Shown here piece by piece: positions 41,869 to 50,168 of a stretch of DNA of 64,000 nucleotides (position 1 is its first letter; each line of letters starts with the position of its first letter). The stretch spans positions 62,001 to 126,000 of the forward strand of contig JACKIL010000001.1 in NCBI GenBank assembly GCA_020638525.1, read 5' to 3'. This DNA is from Caulobacterales bacterium (GTDB lineage Bacteria > Pseudomonadota > Alphaproteobacteria > Caulobacterales > Parvularculaceae). The translations under genes and the position numbers were made by a program. Under the pieces are notes generated by a model. That model did no database searches. It saw only the letters and a program-made list of their open reading frames with translations, and was not told the origin of the DNA.

Positions 41869-43950
41869 GTGCCGCTCGATCCGCGACTTCTGTTGATCGA
41901 CATCACCCCGCTCGGGGGGGCTGCGGCTACGAGCACGCTGAAAGCCGCTTTCTTCGGCGATTGGCGCGACGGCGCGCTTCTGCAGGTGCTCGACGGCGGT
42001 GAGGGGCGGCCCGCCCTTTCGGCAGGCGGCGCGCCCGCTCGTTTCATTCCGGACGATCCCGGCGCAGCGGGGAAGATCGTCGAAGCGTTCCGCCCGCAGA
42101 TCATCCTATATCGCCCGGTCGCTGACGATATCGCGTTTCACCGTCTCGCAATGGCGCTCATCACCGAGGCGCGTAAGAAGACCGGCGCCGGGCTCGCCCT
42201 CTGGCTGATGGATGATTGGCCCGCGCGCCTTCAGGCGAGCGACGAGAAAACCTTTGCGGAACTCGACCGCGACCTGCGCGCGCTGCTCTCATCTTCGTCG
42301 GCGAATTTCGCAATTTCGGAGCGTATGGCGAGAGAGTTTTCCGCCCGCTATGGCGCGCCATTCGAGGTCGCACATAACGGCGTGCGGGCGCGCGACTGGA
42401 GTTTCTCCAGAGCGGAGCGCGCCGGTCCGGTAAGGCTGCGATATGCGGGCTCGCTTGCGCCCGATACGGCGCTCGACAGCGTTCTGGAGACGGCGAAGGC
42501 CGTTTCCAGCCTCGCAGCGGGCGGTCTTCCGATCGTCTTCGAAGGCCGCACGCAGCCGCACTGGCTTTCGAAATATGGCGCGACCTTCAACCGGCTGAAA
42601 GCGGTCAGCATGCGTGCGTCCGCCATGTCTACAGAGGATTATCGCCTCTGGCTCAGCGACGCCGATATCCTTCTTGTCGCTTATAATTTCGATGAGGCGA
42701 CGCGGCGCTATCTGAAATCATCCTTCGCGAACAAACTTCCCGAAACGCTCGCCTCCGGCGCGGCGGTGCTCGCTTACGGGCCGGACGATATCGAAACCAT
42801 GGCGTATGTGCGCGCAAGCGGCGTCGCCGAAACGGTTTGCGAGCGCTCGCCTCAAGCCCTTGAGGCGGCGATAAAAGCGCTTGCGGGCGACAAAGCGCGC
42901 CGTCGTGCATTGGGCGAGAAGGCCCGCGCGCACGCTATCGCCGCTTTCGATCTCGATGCGGGCAGGGCGCGCCTTCGCGCGCGTCTCGCGGCGGCGTCTT
43001 CTCCCGACGCGCCCGCCGACTATGAAGCGAAGCGCGAAGAGCGCGTGCAATTCGAGGAATGCGCCTTTGTTTTCGAAGCGCTCGGCGCGAAAGAAAACGC
43101 CGGCGTGATGATCGATGTCGGCGCCCATGTCGGCGGTTCGCTCCTTCCTTTCGCGCGTGCAGGATGGAAAGTTTTCGCTTTCGAACCGGACAAGAATAAC
43201 CGCGCGCAGCTTCTCGCCGCTTCGGCGCCGTTCCCCGATGTGCGTGTTTCTACAAAGGCTGTCGGCGCGCTCGAAGCGCAAGGGCTCGCCTTCTACCGCT
43301 CGGAGGTCAGCACCGGCATTAGCGGGCTAACGCCTTTCCATGAAAGCCATCGCCTCGCCGATCGCGTCGACATGACGACGCTCAACCGTCTGATCACGGA
43401 TGAAAAGATCGCAACCGTTGATTTCCTGAAGATCGACGTCGAAGGTCATGAGATGGACGTGTTCGACGGGCTCGACTTCGCGAAGACGAAGCCGCGCGCG
43501 ATCGTCGCCGAGTTTGAAGACGCAAAAACCAAAGAGCGCGGCGTCTCCATGCACGATCTTGCGCGCCGCCTCGAAGGCGAAGGGTATGTCGTCTATGTGA
43601 GCGAATGGCACAGCGTCGAAGCCTATGGCCGCAAGCATAGCTGGCGCCGGCTGATGGCCTATCCCTGCGAGACCGGGGAAGGAGCCTGGGGCAATCTCGT
43701 CGCCTTTATCGAGCGGCCGGACGCGGCGCGCTTTGCTGACGCTTTCGGAGCGGCGCTCATCGGCGGGCCGGCGGGTCTCGGCGCGCGGGCTGTCGCGGAG
43801 ACAATCGGCGAACCGCCGCGCCCGCGTTCTCTCTATCGGCGTATGGCCGACGCAATCGCGCGAAGATCGCCTCGCCTCGTTCGCATGCTTCAGCCTGCCG
43901 TTCGGTTCGTTCGCAGACTTACGGGCCGCCCGTCCGGCGGTGGAATTTGA
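41869..43950 (+). CDS. Fusion: glycosyltransferase (GT4/GT1-like) plus FkbM methyltransferase
   Basis: 693 residues in two parts. Residues 1-380 resemble a GT-B transferase (ISERMAREFSARYG; RLRYAGSLAPDTALDSVLE; SSFANKLPETLASGAAVLAYGP with the donor-binding Glu). Residues about 395-640 are an FkbM methyltransferase (DVGAHVGGSLLPFA; FAFEPDKNN; DFLKIDVEGHEMDVF). FkbM enzymes methylate sugar hydroxyls, so one protein may add and cap a residue. The start is GTG 41869, 21 bp after the preceding stop, implying one operon. Confidence 0.85.
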   Translation: MPLDPRLLLIDITPLGGAAATSTLKAAFFGDWRDGALLQVLDGGEGRPALSAGGAPARFIPDDPGAAGKIVEAFRPQIILYRPVADDIAFHRLAMALITEARKKTGAGLALWLMDDWPARLQASDEKTFAELDRDLRALLSSSSANFAISERMAREFSARYGAPFEVAHNGVRARDWSFSRAERAGPVRLRYAGSLAPDTALDSVLETAKAVSSLAAGGLPIVFEGRTQPHWLSKYGATFNRLKAVSMRASAMSTEDYRLWLSDADILLVAYNFDEATRRYLKSSFANKLPETLASGAAVLAYGPDDIETMAYVRASGVAETVCERSPQALEAAIKALAGDKARRRALGEKARAHAIAAFDLDAGRARLRARLAAASSPDAPADYEAKREERVQFEECAFVFEALGAKENAGVMIDVGAHVGGSLLPFARAGWKVFAFEPDKNNRAQLLAASAPFPDVRVSTKAVGALEAQGLAFYRSEVSTGISGLTPFHESHRLADRVDMTTLNRLITDEKIATVDFLKIDVEGHEMDVFDGLDFAKTKPRAIVAEFEDAKTKERGVSMHDLARRLEGEGYVVYVSEWHSVEAYGRKHSWRRLMAYPCETGEGAWGNLVAFIERPDAARFADAFGAALIGGPAGLGARAVAETIGEPPRPRSLYRRMADAIARRSPRLVRMLQPAVRFVRRLTGRPSGGGI

Positions 43951-44086
43951 TGCGCCGCCACTGAAGCGAGGCTGCGGCAAGAGGGGGCGCTTTGCGTCTG
44001 TTGGCGCAGGTTCGCCCGGTTGCATTCAGAAGGCATCGCTATAAGGTCGGCTGCGCTTTTAGACCATGGAACATGGAGTCCGCCGG

Positions 44087-44998
44087 ATGCTCGATTCGAA
44101 GTATGAAAGCCTTTCCCGACTGGCCGCGCGCCAGATCGAATTGGCGCCGGAACAGGAAAAGTTTTTCCGCAAACGCCTTGGCGACCTCTCCGAGAGGGAG
44201 CTTCAGGCGATGAACGAACTTGGCGGTCATATTGAAAAGCTGATCGCGGGGCGCGCTGACGAATTCCTTCAGGATTATGTCTGGCTTTGCGCCGAGCAAC
44301 TGGAGGAAGAACTCTATTTCCGCCGCAACAATTCCTATCGCCTCAAGACCTTCGCGGAGGCCTATGAGCAGGTTTATTCGAACAAGGAATACATGACGCG
44401 GTACATGAACGGCCTATTGATGACGCAGCTTTGGTGGAAGAACCACTTCGACGTCATCGACTACTACCGGAACGCATTCCTCGCGACGAACCCGAAGGGC
44501 TATCGCCATCTTGAAATCGGCCCCGGTCACGGCCTCTTCATCTATTTTGCGGCGGCGGATTCCAACGCGGGCAGCGTGAACGGCTGGGATATTTCCGAGG
44601 CCTCCATCGCGTCGACGCGCGAAGCCTTGCAGGTGCTTGGCCTCAAGACCCTGCCGAAGCTGCAATTGCAGAACCTTTTCGAGGAGCCGCAAGGCGAGTT
44701 CGACAGCATCGTCTTCAGCGAAGTGCTGGAGCATATGGAAACGCCGCGCGAAGCGCTGGAAGTCATTCAGGGGCTGCTTGCGCCGAAAGGGCGCCTATTC
44801 CTCAATATGCCGATCAACAGTCCGGCTCCGGATCATCTCTTCAATGTCGAGAGCCCTGAGGCGCTTGCTTCATTTGTCGAGGGGGCAGGACTGAAAATCG
44901 TCGACAAGAGCTATTTTCCGGCGACGAACCAGACGCTTGAACTCGCGCTAAAGAAGAAGCTGACAATCTCGTGCGCGTTCATTGCTGAACGGGCCTGA
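44087..44998 (+). CDS. Class I SAM-dependent methyltransferase
   Basis: 303 residues. A helical N-terminal domain of about 130 residues precedes the Rossmann core: EIGPGHGLFIYFA (motif I, near residue 142), GWDISEASI and FDSIVFSEVLEHMETP. The product is an O- or C-methylated sugar or lipid; the target is not evident. The start at ATG 44087 has GGAG eight bases upstream. ATG 44066 is also in frame but lacks a ribosome site. Confidence 0.82.
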   Translation: MLDSKYESLSRLAARQIELAPEQEKFFRKRLGDLSERELQAMNELGGHIEKLIAGRADEFLQDYVWLCAEQLEEELYFRRNNSYRLKTFAEAYEQVYSNKEYMTRYMNGLLMTQLWWKNHFDVIDYYRNAFLATNPKGYRHLEIGPGHGLFIYFAAADSNAGSVNGWDISEASIASTREALQVLGLKTLPKLQLQNLFEEPQGEFDSIVFSEVLEHMETPREALEVIQGLLAPKGRLFLNMPINSPAPDHLFNVESPEALASFVEGAGLKIVDKSYFPATNQTLELALKKKLTISCAFIAERA

Positions 44999-45001
44999 GC
45001 T

Positions 45002-45499
45002 TTAGGCGCATGCCTTGAAATACTCCTGGAGCGGGTCGCCTGGCTTTCGCCCGGCGCGCTCCAGCGACATGAGCTCGACGACGAGCCCCGCCCGCATCTG
45101 TAAAAACGCGATCGTTCGGTCGAAGACGACGCCGTAAACGGGCGGAACGACGACCATGCCGCCCCTTGTCTCGAAATCGGCGATCGCCGCGCTCACATCG
45201 TCGACGAAATAGCAGATGTGGTCGAGGCCGCCGCCGCGCTTCAGCCGGCCATCGACCGGCGAGGGTTCGCCGGGAACGGCCGGCGCGACAAGCTCAATCG
45301 GCAGCGTCGAAGGAAAGCCGATCAGTGCGCAGGAGACCTTCTGTACGGGATCGACTTCCGGCGCGATGAAAAGGCGCGCGCCGGCGCTCGTCCAGCGGTT
45401 TATCTCCTTTTCCATGTCGCGCACGACAAAGCCGACATGCGCAAGGCGGTCGCCGCCCGCGGAGAAAGGGACGGCCATATCGGGGCTAAATTCCGTCAT
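45002..45499 (-). CDS. VOC (glyoxalase/epimerase-like) protein
   Basis: 165 residues with two beta-alpha-beta-beta-beta modules: RLAHVGFVVRDMEKEI at the start of the first and LDHICYFVDDVSAAIADF at the start of the second. Metal ligands are suggested by His of AHVG, His of LDHIC and Glu of VVELMSLE. The pattern is close to methylmalonyl-CoA epimerase-type VOC proteins. It is last in the ACP-FkbH-MBOAT operon, and ATG 45499 lies inside the end of the preceding small gene, so it is translated by coupling. A role in adjusting the acyl intermediate's stereochemistry is inference. Confidence 0.8.
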   Translation of the reverse strand: MTEFSPDMAVPFSAGGDRLAHVGFVVRDMEKEINRWTSAGARLFIAPEVDPVQKVSCALIGFPSTLPIELVAPAVPGEPSPVDGRLKRGGGLDHICYFVDDVSAAIADFETRGGMVVVPPVYGVVFDRTIAFLQMRAGLVVELMSLERAGRKPGDPLQEYFKACA

Positions 45500-45629
45500 A
45501 GACAAAATCAATCGGGGCGATGCTGCCTATGGCGACGGCGAGATAAGCGAGGAGCATGAGCAGCGCGAGAACCGTGATGGAAACGGCGGGCGGGAAGGGC
45601 TTGGCCCGGCTGGATTTCTGCGGCGTCAT
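45486..45629 (-). CDS. 47-residue single-pass membrane protein
   Basis: A small gene not previously listed. ATG 45629 overlaps the stop of the SGNH gene (ATGA), and the reading frame ends inside the VOC gene's first codons. It encodes a basic N-terminus (MTPQKSSRAKPFPPA), one membrane helix (VLALLMLLAYLAVAIGSIA) and the short tail PIDFVYDGI. Similar one-helix proteins accompany other MBOAT systems, for example DltX in dlt operons. Homology to DltX is suggested by position and layout, not by sequence. Confidence 0.75.
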   Translation of the reverse strand: MTPQKSSRAKPFPPAVSITVLALLMLLAYLAVAIGSIAPIDFVYDGI

Positions 45630-46879
45630 TCTTTTTCGTCCTTCGCAGCTTCCCCATACATGCCATCGCTCCCGGTCTGTTTCAATTCCAGCCCAAGTTC
45701 GGAATGCAGAAGCGAGGCGACCTCATCGACGACGCTTTGGCCGTAGTGAAGATGCACGATATCCTTGTGAACGCGCACGCCATCGACCTTGCGATAGCTG
45801 GCTGTATACAGATGAATGTTCGGCCCGCCATATTTGGAAGCCATCTTGTCCGCGAAGGCTGTCCATTGCTCCATAAAGGCGAGAAGCACAGGATCGTCCT
45901 CGATCTCGGGCGGGAGGGGCGCGACATAGAGAAGCGCCGGCTTTCCGGAAGCTGCGAGCGATTTCAACATCGCCCTGAAAAACTGTGCGGAGCTTCCGCT
46001 CTCCGACAGAGTCTGCTTGAGCAGCGTTGCGCGATAGCCGGCGATCCACTTCATCGACTCGGGCGCCTTGAAGTCGCGACCCTTGTAGAGCGGGTTGAGG
46101 TTGAAATAGGGGATCTTCTCCGCTTCCGGTTTTGCGAGATAGGGAAATGGCAGCGCGCCCGCCTCGCCGCGATTGAGAAGGCGCCGGCTGATCGGAAACC
46201 GATCGCTCAGGAAGTGCGAGTGCGGCGCGATGGCGGCCACGAGCAGCGCGCTTGGCCGCGCATAGCCGACTGCTTTCAGAAGGTCGTCGAGGTTTGCGCC
46301 TTTCATGCCCGCAATGGACGCGCGCTGGTTCGACTCTGTCAGCGTCGCCAGGTCATTGAAAAGCCAGACCGGATTGAGAGAGATGACAATCGCATCGACT
46401 TCCGGGTCATAGGCCGCATGCAGCGTCGCCCGGCGAATGTCGCCCGTTCGCGCGCCCTGAATCATGTATTCGTGGATACGCAGGGGCTTTCCATCGACGG
46501 ATTGCGTCTGCATGGCGAGGACGTCCGTCATCTCGTAGGCTGCGTGGCCAAGAAACTTCTGTTCGGGAAGCTTTGCGCGAATGGAGATCGAGGACCCCGA
46601 TATCCAGGCGAGACCGAATTCGCCGTCGCCCGCGCCGCTTTCCGCCGGCGTCGTAAACCCGCGCGGATCCTGACGATCGCGCCAGCGCAGCAACACTTTG
46701 TCTGTTTGCGGACCATATTGCGACTGAACGCCTGCCTCGCTCACCCAGGCGCCGCGCGGCGCCGCCGCATCGACGATGAGAACAAGGGCGAGCATGAGCG
46801 CAGAGAAGATGGCAAGATGCAGCGGCTTCCAGGAGGCGAACAGCCGCTCCGTCGTTTTCGGAAAATCGAGACCGATCAT
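45626..46879 (-). CDS. Membrane-anchored SGNH-type protein (DltD/AlgJ-like)
   Basis: 417 residues: cytoplasmic N-terminus, one anchor helix (residues about 20-38), then an extracytoplasmic SGNH-like domain with WISGSSISI (Ser96/97, block I) and a C-terminal D-x-x-H block, HKDIVHLHYGQSVVDEVASL. Such proteins partner MBOAT acyltransferases and move or edit the acyl group outside the membrane (DltD, AlgJ, AlgX). It overlaps MBOAT by 4 bp. No specific acyl group can be read from sequence. Confidence 0.78.
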   Translation of the reverse strand: MIGLDFPKTTERLFASWKPLHLAIFSALMLALVLIVDAAAPRGAWVSEAGVQSQYGPQTDKVLLRWRDRQDPRGFTTPAESGAGDGEFGLAWISGSSISIRAKLPEQKFLGHAAYEMTDVLAMQTQSVDGKPLRIHEYMIQGARTGDIRRATLHAAYDPEVDAIVISLNPVWLFNDLATLTESNQRASIAGMKGANLDDLLKAVGYARPSALLVAAIAPHSHFLSDRFPISRRLLNRGEAGALPFPYLAKPEAEKIPYFNLNPLYKGRDFKAPESMKWIAGYRATLLKQTLSESGSSAQFFRAMLKSLAASGKPALLYVAPLPPEIEDDPVLLAFMEQWTAFADKMASKYGGPNIHLYTASYRKVDGVRVHKDIVHLHYGQSVVDEVASLLHSELGLELKQTGSDGMYGEAAKDEKE

Positions 46880-48123
46880 AGGCCGTCACCCCCCGGAATG
46901 AGCTTGGCGTAAAAGCTGGGCACGGAATCAACCGGAAGGGCGAACAGAGGAATGGAAAACGAGACATAGGCGAAGACGCCGAACGATTTCAGCATGCGCA
47001 GCCAGACTGCATCCTCTTTCACCGGTTTCGCAACGCCTTTCCGGCTGTCGATGAAGCGATGGGCGATCAGGAAGACGGCATGATAAAGGCCGAAGATGAC
47101 CATGTTCCAGGACAGCGCATGCCAGAGCGCGATGGTCATGATCGTAAAGAAGGTCGCGATGTACTGGCGGGAAGCGCGCATCCCTCCGAGGGGGACGAAC
47201 ACATAGCGCTGGCACCAGCGAGTCAGGCTCATGTGCCATGACGCCCAGAACAGTTGCGGGTTCGTCTTCGTATAGGGGTTGTTGAAGTTCTCCTTCAGGC
47301 GGACGCCATGAAGGCGCGAGGCGCCGATCGCGAGATCGGAGTAGCCGGAGAAGTTCACATAGAAGAACATGCCGTAAAGGAGCACGGCGGCCCAGGACGC
47401 CGCCCATCCCGCTTCGCCGCTCCTCCAGAGATCGTTCGACCATTTGCTGAGGAAGTAGGCGAGCGCCATCACCTTGATCGCCCCGAGCGCGATGCGGAAA
47501 AGGCCGGCGCCGATGTCTGACGCAGCCGGAAACCTCGTTAGCCGGTCTTTCAGGCGGACTTCCTCATATTCGATAACCGGACCGACCGCGAGCACGGGGC
47601 CAAAGAATCCATAATAGGCGAGCGAGAGCGGGGAGATCGGTTTCAGGAGTTCGAGGCGGATCTTGATGAGAAGGTCGAGCGCGCGGAAGGTCGCGAAGGA
47701 AAGGCCGATCGGCGCAACGATCGGTGCGATGATGTCGTAGGCGCCAAGCATTCCAGATGAGGTCCAGATGACGAGCGCGAATGTCGCCGTGAACCATTCG
47801 ACGAACGGCGCGGGCCACAACTTCCAGATCACCATTGGCGAGAGCGTGATGACGATGATCGCGGCGGTCACAATCTTGGATGCAAGGCCGCCGATCTTCT
47901 TCGCCGCCGCCCACATCGCCCATTGCAGGGCGAAAATTGTGGCCCAGTAGAGCGCATAGAAGGGCAGGAAGCGCGGTGCGGCCGTGTAGATGAGATAGGC
48001 GCCGACGAGCGTGAAAGACGCTTCGACAACGGTCCTGCGCGGCAGCGCCGCGCGCAAAAGCAGCAATAGCGGCGTCAGAATAATGAAGTCAGCGATGATG
48101 CCGTAATTGGGATTGCTATCCAT
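46876..48123 (-). CDS. MBOAT-family O-acyltransferase (DltB/AlgI-like)
   Basis: 415 residues with about ten membrane helices. The conserved MBOAT histidine is His335 in ALWHALSW, preceded by NPQLFWASWHMSLTRWCQRYVF, the DltB/AlgI signature with the second conserved His. MBOAT proteins of this class transfer an acyl group from a cytosolic ACP or CoA carrier across the membrane to a surface polymer. It lies 12 bp downstream of the FkbH-type gene and overlaps the SGNH gene. Confidence 0.9.
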   Translation of the reverse strand: MDSNPNYGIIADFIILTPLLLLLRAALPRRTVVEASFTLVGAYLIYTAAPRFLPFYALYWATIFALQWAMWAAAKKIGGLASKIVTAAIIVITLSPMVIWKLWPAPFVEWFTATFALVIWTSSGMLGAYDIIAPIVAPIGLSFATFRALDLLIKIRLELLKPISPLSLAYYGFFGPVLAVGPVIEYEEVRLKDRLTRFPAASDIGAGLFRIALGAIKVMALAYFLSKWSNDLWRSGEAGWAASWAAVLLYGMFFYVNFSGYSDLAIGASRLHGVRLKENFNNPYTKTNPQLFWASWHMSLTRWCQRYVFVPLGGMRASRQYIATFFTIMTIALWHALSWNMVIFGLYHAVFLIAHRFIDSRKGVAKPVKEDAVWLRMLKSFGVFAYVSFSIPLFALPVDSVPSFYAKLIPGGDGL

Positions 48124-48135
48124 CGCAGGTCCGGA

Positions 48136-49875
48136 TCAGGCGGGATGGTCGGTCAGAAGCTGCACAAATGGCGGCGGTGAAAGATCGCTTGGCAGCGCCA
48201 TCTCCCAGACAGTCTCGCCTTCCGGCGAAGCTGTGGCCCTGGCGAAGCCGTGCCGCTCGTAGAGATCCGTGACCATGGCGTTCTTCGGCGTCGGCGAATA
48301 GACGCCTCTGAGTTTCGAAGCGCCGTCTTGCGTAGCGACCGCGGCGGAATGAGCGATGAGCGTCGTTTCGACGCCGCGTCCAAGAACGCGGCAGGACATC
48401 AGCAGGTTGACGAATTCGTACGCATCGCCTTCGCGCGACAGCATCGCCACGCCGACAAGGCCGTAGTCGCCGAATTTGTCCGCGACCGACATGCAGAAGA
48501 GACGGTTGCCCGGCGTCGCCAGAAACGCATCGATCTCTTCGCGCGAGAAACGGTTCGTGCGCGTATTGAACTGGTTCGTCTTGTTGATGAGCTGCGTGAC
48601 GCGCGCAAGGTCGCTCGGGATTGGTTCGTAGATGTAAACCTTGAGGCCAAGCTGGGCGAGGAACTCCTCCGCCGTCAATTGCTGCGAAAGCGACTGACGC
48701 TTCATTTCGCCCTGCATGCGCGCGACGCGCTGGAGGTCGTCCTCGGTGATAACGAGCCTGTCGAAGAGGTGCGCGTTCTCGCGCAGCACGCGCGGCAGTT
48801 CGCTCAGTTCCTCGGGCACGCGCAGGCATTGCACATCCGGCAAGTGCGTCGATACTTCCGAGATTTCGAAGGGATTGTCGTCGACGAAGACGAGTGAGTT
48901 GACGCCGATATTGAGCGTCGCCGCGATCTCCTTGAGGTTCTCCGACTTGGGTCGCCAGTTGATCTGGGCGGCCGAAATATCTTCGCGCTTCAGCACCATG
49001 CTGTCATGGGAGTCGAAGACCTCCCAGACATCTTCGGGATTATTTTTACTGTTGAGCGCAATGAAGACGCCGGAATCGGCGAGCGATTTGATCTGCTGCT
49101 GGAAGCGGCGGAAGGCCGAGCCCGGAAAATCCTCGCCGAGCTGAATGCCGCCGACGCCGTCTTCGCCGATGACCCCGCCCCATAGCGTGTTGTCGCAATC
49201 GAGTACGAGGCACTTCTTCGCTTCGAATTTCCGTGCACGGATGATGCGGGCGAGAAGCTGGGCGAGTTCGGTGTAATAATCTTCCGTATATGGCTGGCGA
49301 TAGAGGAACTGCTTGCGTTCATCCTGCGCGCCCGGGCCGAGCGCTGCGCGCAATTCTTCGAGATCGACAAAATACATCCGATCGCGGCCGGAGAAAGTCT
49401 CGATCAGTCTGGACGAAGCCTCGTGCCAGAGCGCGACTTCGACCTCAGGATGCGAGAACCGAACGAGGCGCGTCGAGGGCAGGGCGGGCCGCGGCGGCGT
49501 GCACAGAATGATCGTGCCCGAGAACGAACGCTGCAGGGCGTCGACCGCGCTCAGAATGAGCTCAGAGGCCTCGTGCATCGCCGCTGGCGTGTGGGACGGG
49601 GCGATATCTTCCAGCCGCCAGGCGAGAATGATTACATCCGGATCGACGCCGCCAAAGGCGACGCCGGGTGAAAGGCAGCTCTGGACAATCTGGTTGTAGT
49701 CGGCGAGGCCGATGGCGGGGCGCGCATAACCGTGAGAAAGCAGAAAGGCGCCAAGATAGGGCGTCAGCGGATCGATCGTGAACGAACTCGCGACGCCGAT
49801 GGAGACGTCAGGCGTAGCGCCGGCTCCCCCCTTCTGAAGGGCGCGCCACTTCCGTTTCAGATCCGCGAGCTCCAC
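48136..49875 (-). CDS. fkbH: FkbH-like HAD-IIIC protein with GNAT domain
   Basis: 579 residues in three parts: an N-terminal SGNH-like region (1-210), a HAD domain with motif I DCDNTLWGG (Asp226, Asp228) and VFVDDNPFE, and a C-terminal GNAT-like domain (about 420-570). In tetronate and methoxymalonyl pathways FkbH proteins dephosphorylate 1,3-bisphosphoglycerate and load a glyceryl unit onto an ACP. There is no polyketide synthase here; an ACP gene lies 26 bp upstream and an MBOAT gene downstream, suggesting the loaded group decorates a glycan. The start is GTG 49875 after GAGGAGAG. Confidence 0.88.
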   Translation of the reverse strand: MELADLKRKWRALQKGGAGATPDVSIGVASSFTIDPLTPYLGAFLLSHGYARPAIGLADYNQIVQSCLSPGVAFGGVDPDVIILAWRLEDIAPSHTPAAMHEASELILSAVDALQRSFSGTIILCTPPRPALPSTRLVRFSHPEVEVALWHEASSRLIETFSGRDRMYFVDLEELRAALGPGAQDERKQFLYRQPYTEDYYTELAQLLARIIRARKFEAKKCLVLDCDNTLWGGVIGEDGVGGIQLGEDFPGSAFRRFQQQIKSLADSGVFIALNSKNNPEDVWEVFDSHDSMVLKREDISAAQINWRPKSENLKEIAATLNIGVNSLVFVDDNPFEISEVSTHLPDVQCLRVPEELSELPRVLRENAHLFDRLVITEDDLQRVARMQGEMKRQSLSQQLTAEEFLAQLGLKVYIYEPIPSDLARVTQLINKTNQFNTRTNRFSREEIDAFLATPGNRLFCMSVADKFGDYGLVGVAMLSREGDAYEFVNLLMSCRVLGRGVETTLIAHSAAVATQDGASKLRGVYSPTPKNAMVTDLYERHGFARATASPEGETVWEMALPSDLSPPPFVQLLTDHPA

Positions 49876-49901
49876 GCGAAACTCTCCTCTTTGGCGCCAG
49901 C

Positions 49902-50135
49902 CTAGAGCGTGACGCCTTTTTCGGCGAGGACGGTGCGAACGATGCCGATAGAGCGCATCTTCATGATCTCCGCCGTCGACAGGCGCACATCAAACGCCCC
50001 TTCAATAGCCGCGACCAGCCGCATGGCGGCGAGACTGTCCCATTCTTCGGTATTGTCGGGGTTCGTATCGTCATTGAGGTCCGTCGGATCGAGCATCAGC
50101 TCGTCGGCGAAAATCTGGATCAACTTGTCTGTCAT
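49902..50135 (-). CDS. Acyl carrier protein
   Basis: 77 residues, four-helix ACP. Phosphopantetheine would attach to Ser34 in EEWDSLAAMRLV. The W-before-DSL pattern resembles D-alanine carrier protein (DltC) and FkbH-partner ACPs more than fatty acid AcpP (GADSLD). It is the first gene of the FkbH-MBOAT operon. ATG 50135 is chosen over an upstream start (MRLSEGDE) because family N-termini begin at the first helix (KLIQIFADEL). Confidence 0.9.
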   Translation of the reverse strand: MTDKLIQIFADELMLDPTDLNDDTNPDNTEEWDSLAAMRLVAAIEGAFDVRLSTAEIMKMRSIGIVRTVLAEKGVTL

Positions 50136-50168
50136 CTCATCTCCCTCGCTCAGGCGCACCCGCCGTGA

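Noticed and set aside
45002..50135. A polyketide or tetronate pathway, because of FkbH plus ACP.
   Set aside because: No ketosynthase, acyltransferase or FabH-type ring-forming partner lies nearby; an MBOAT and SGNH protein point to surface acylation instead.
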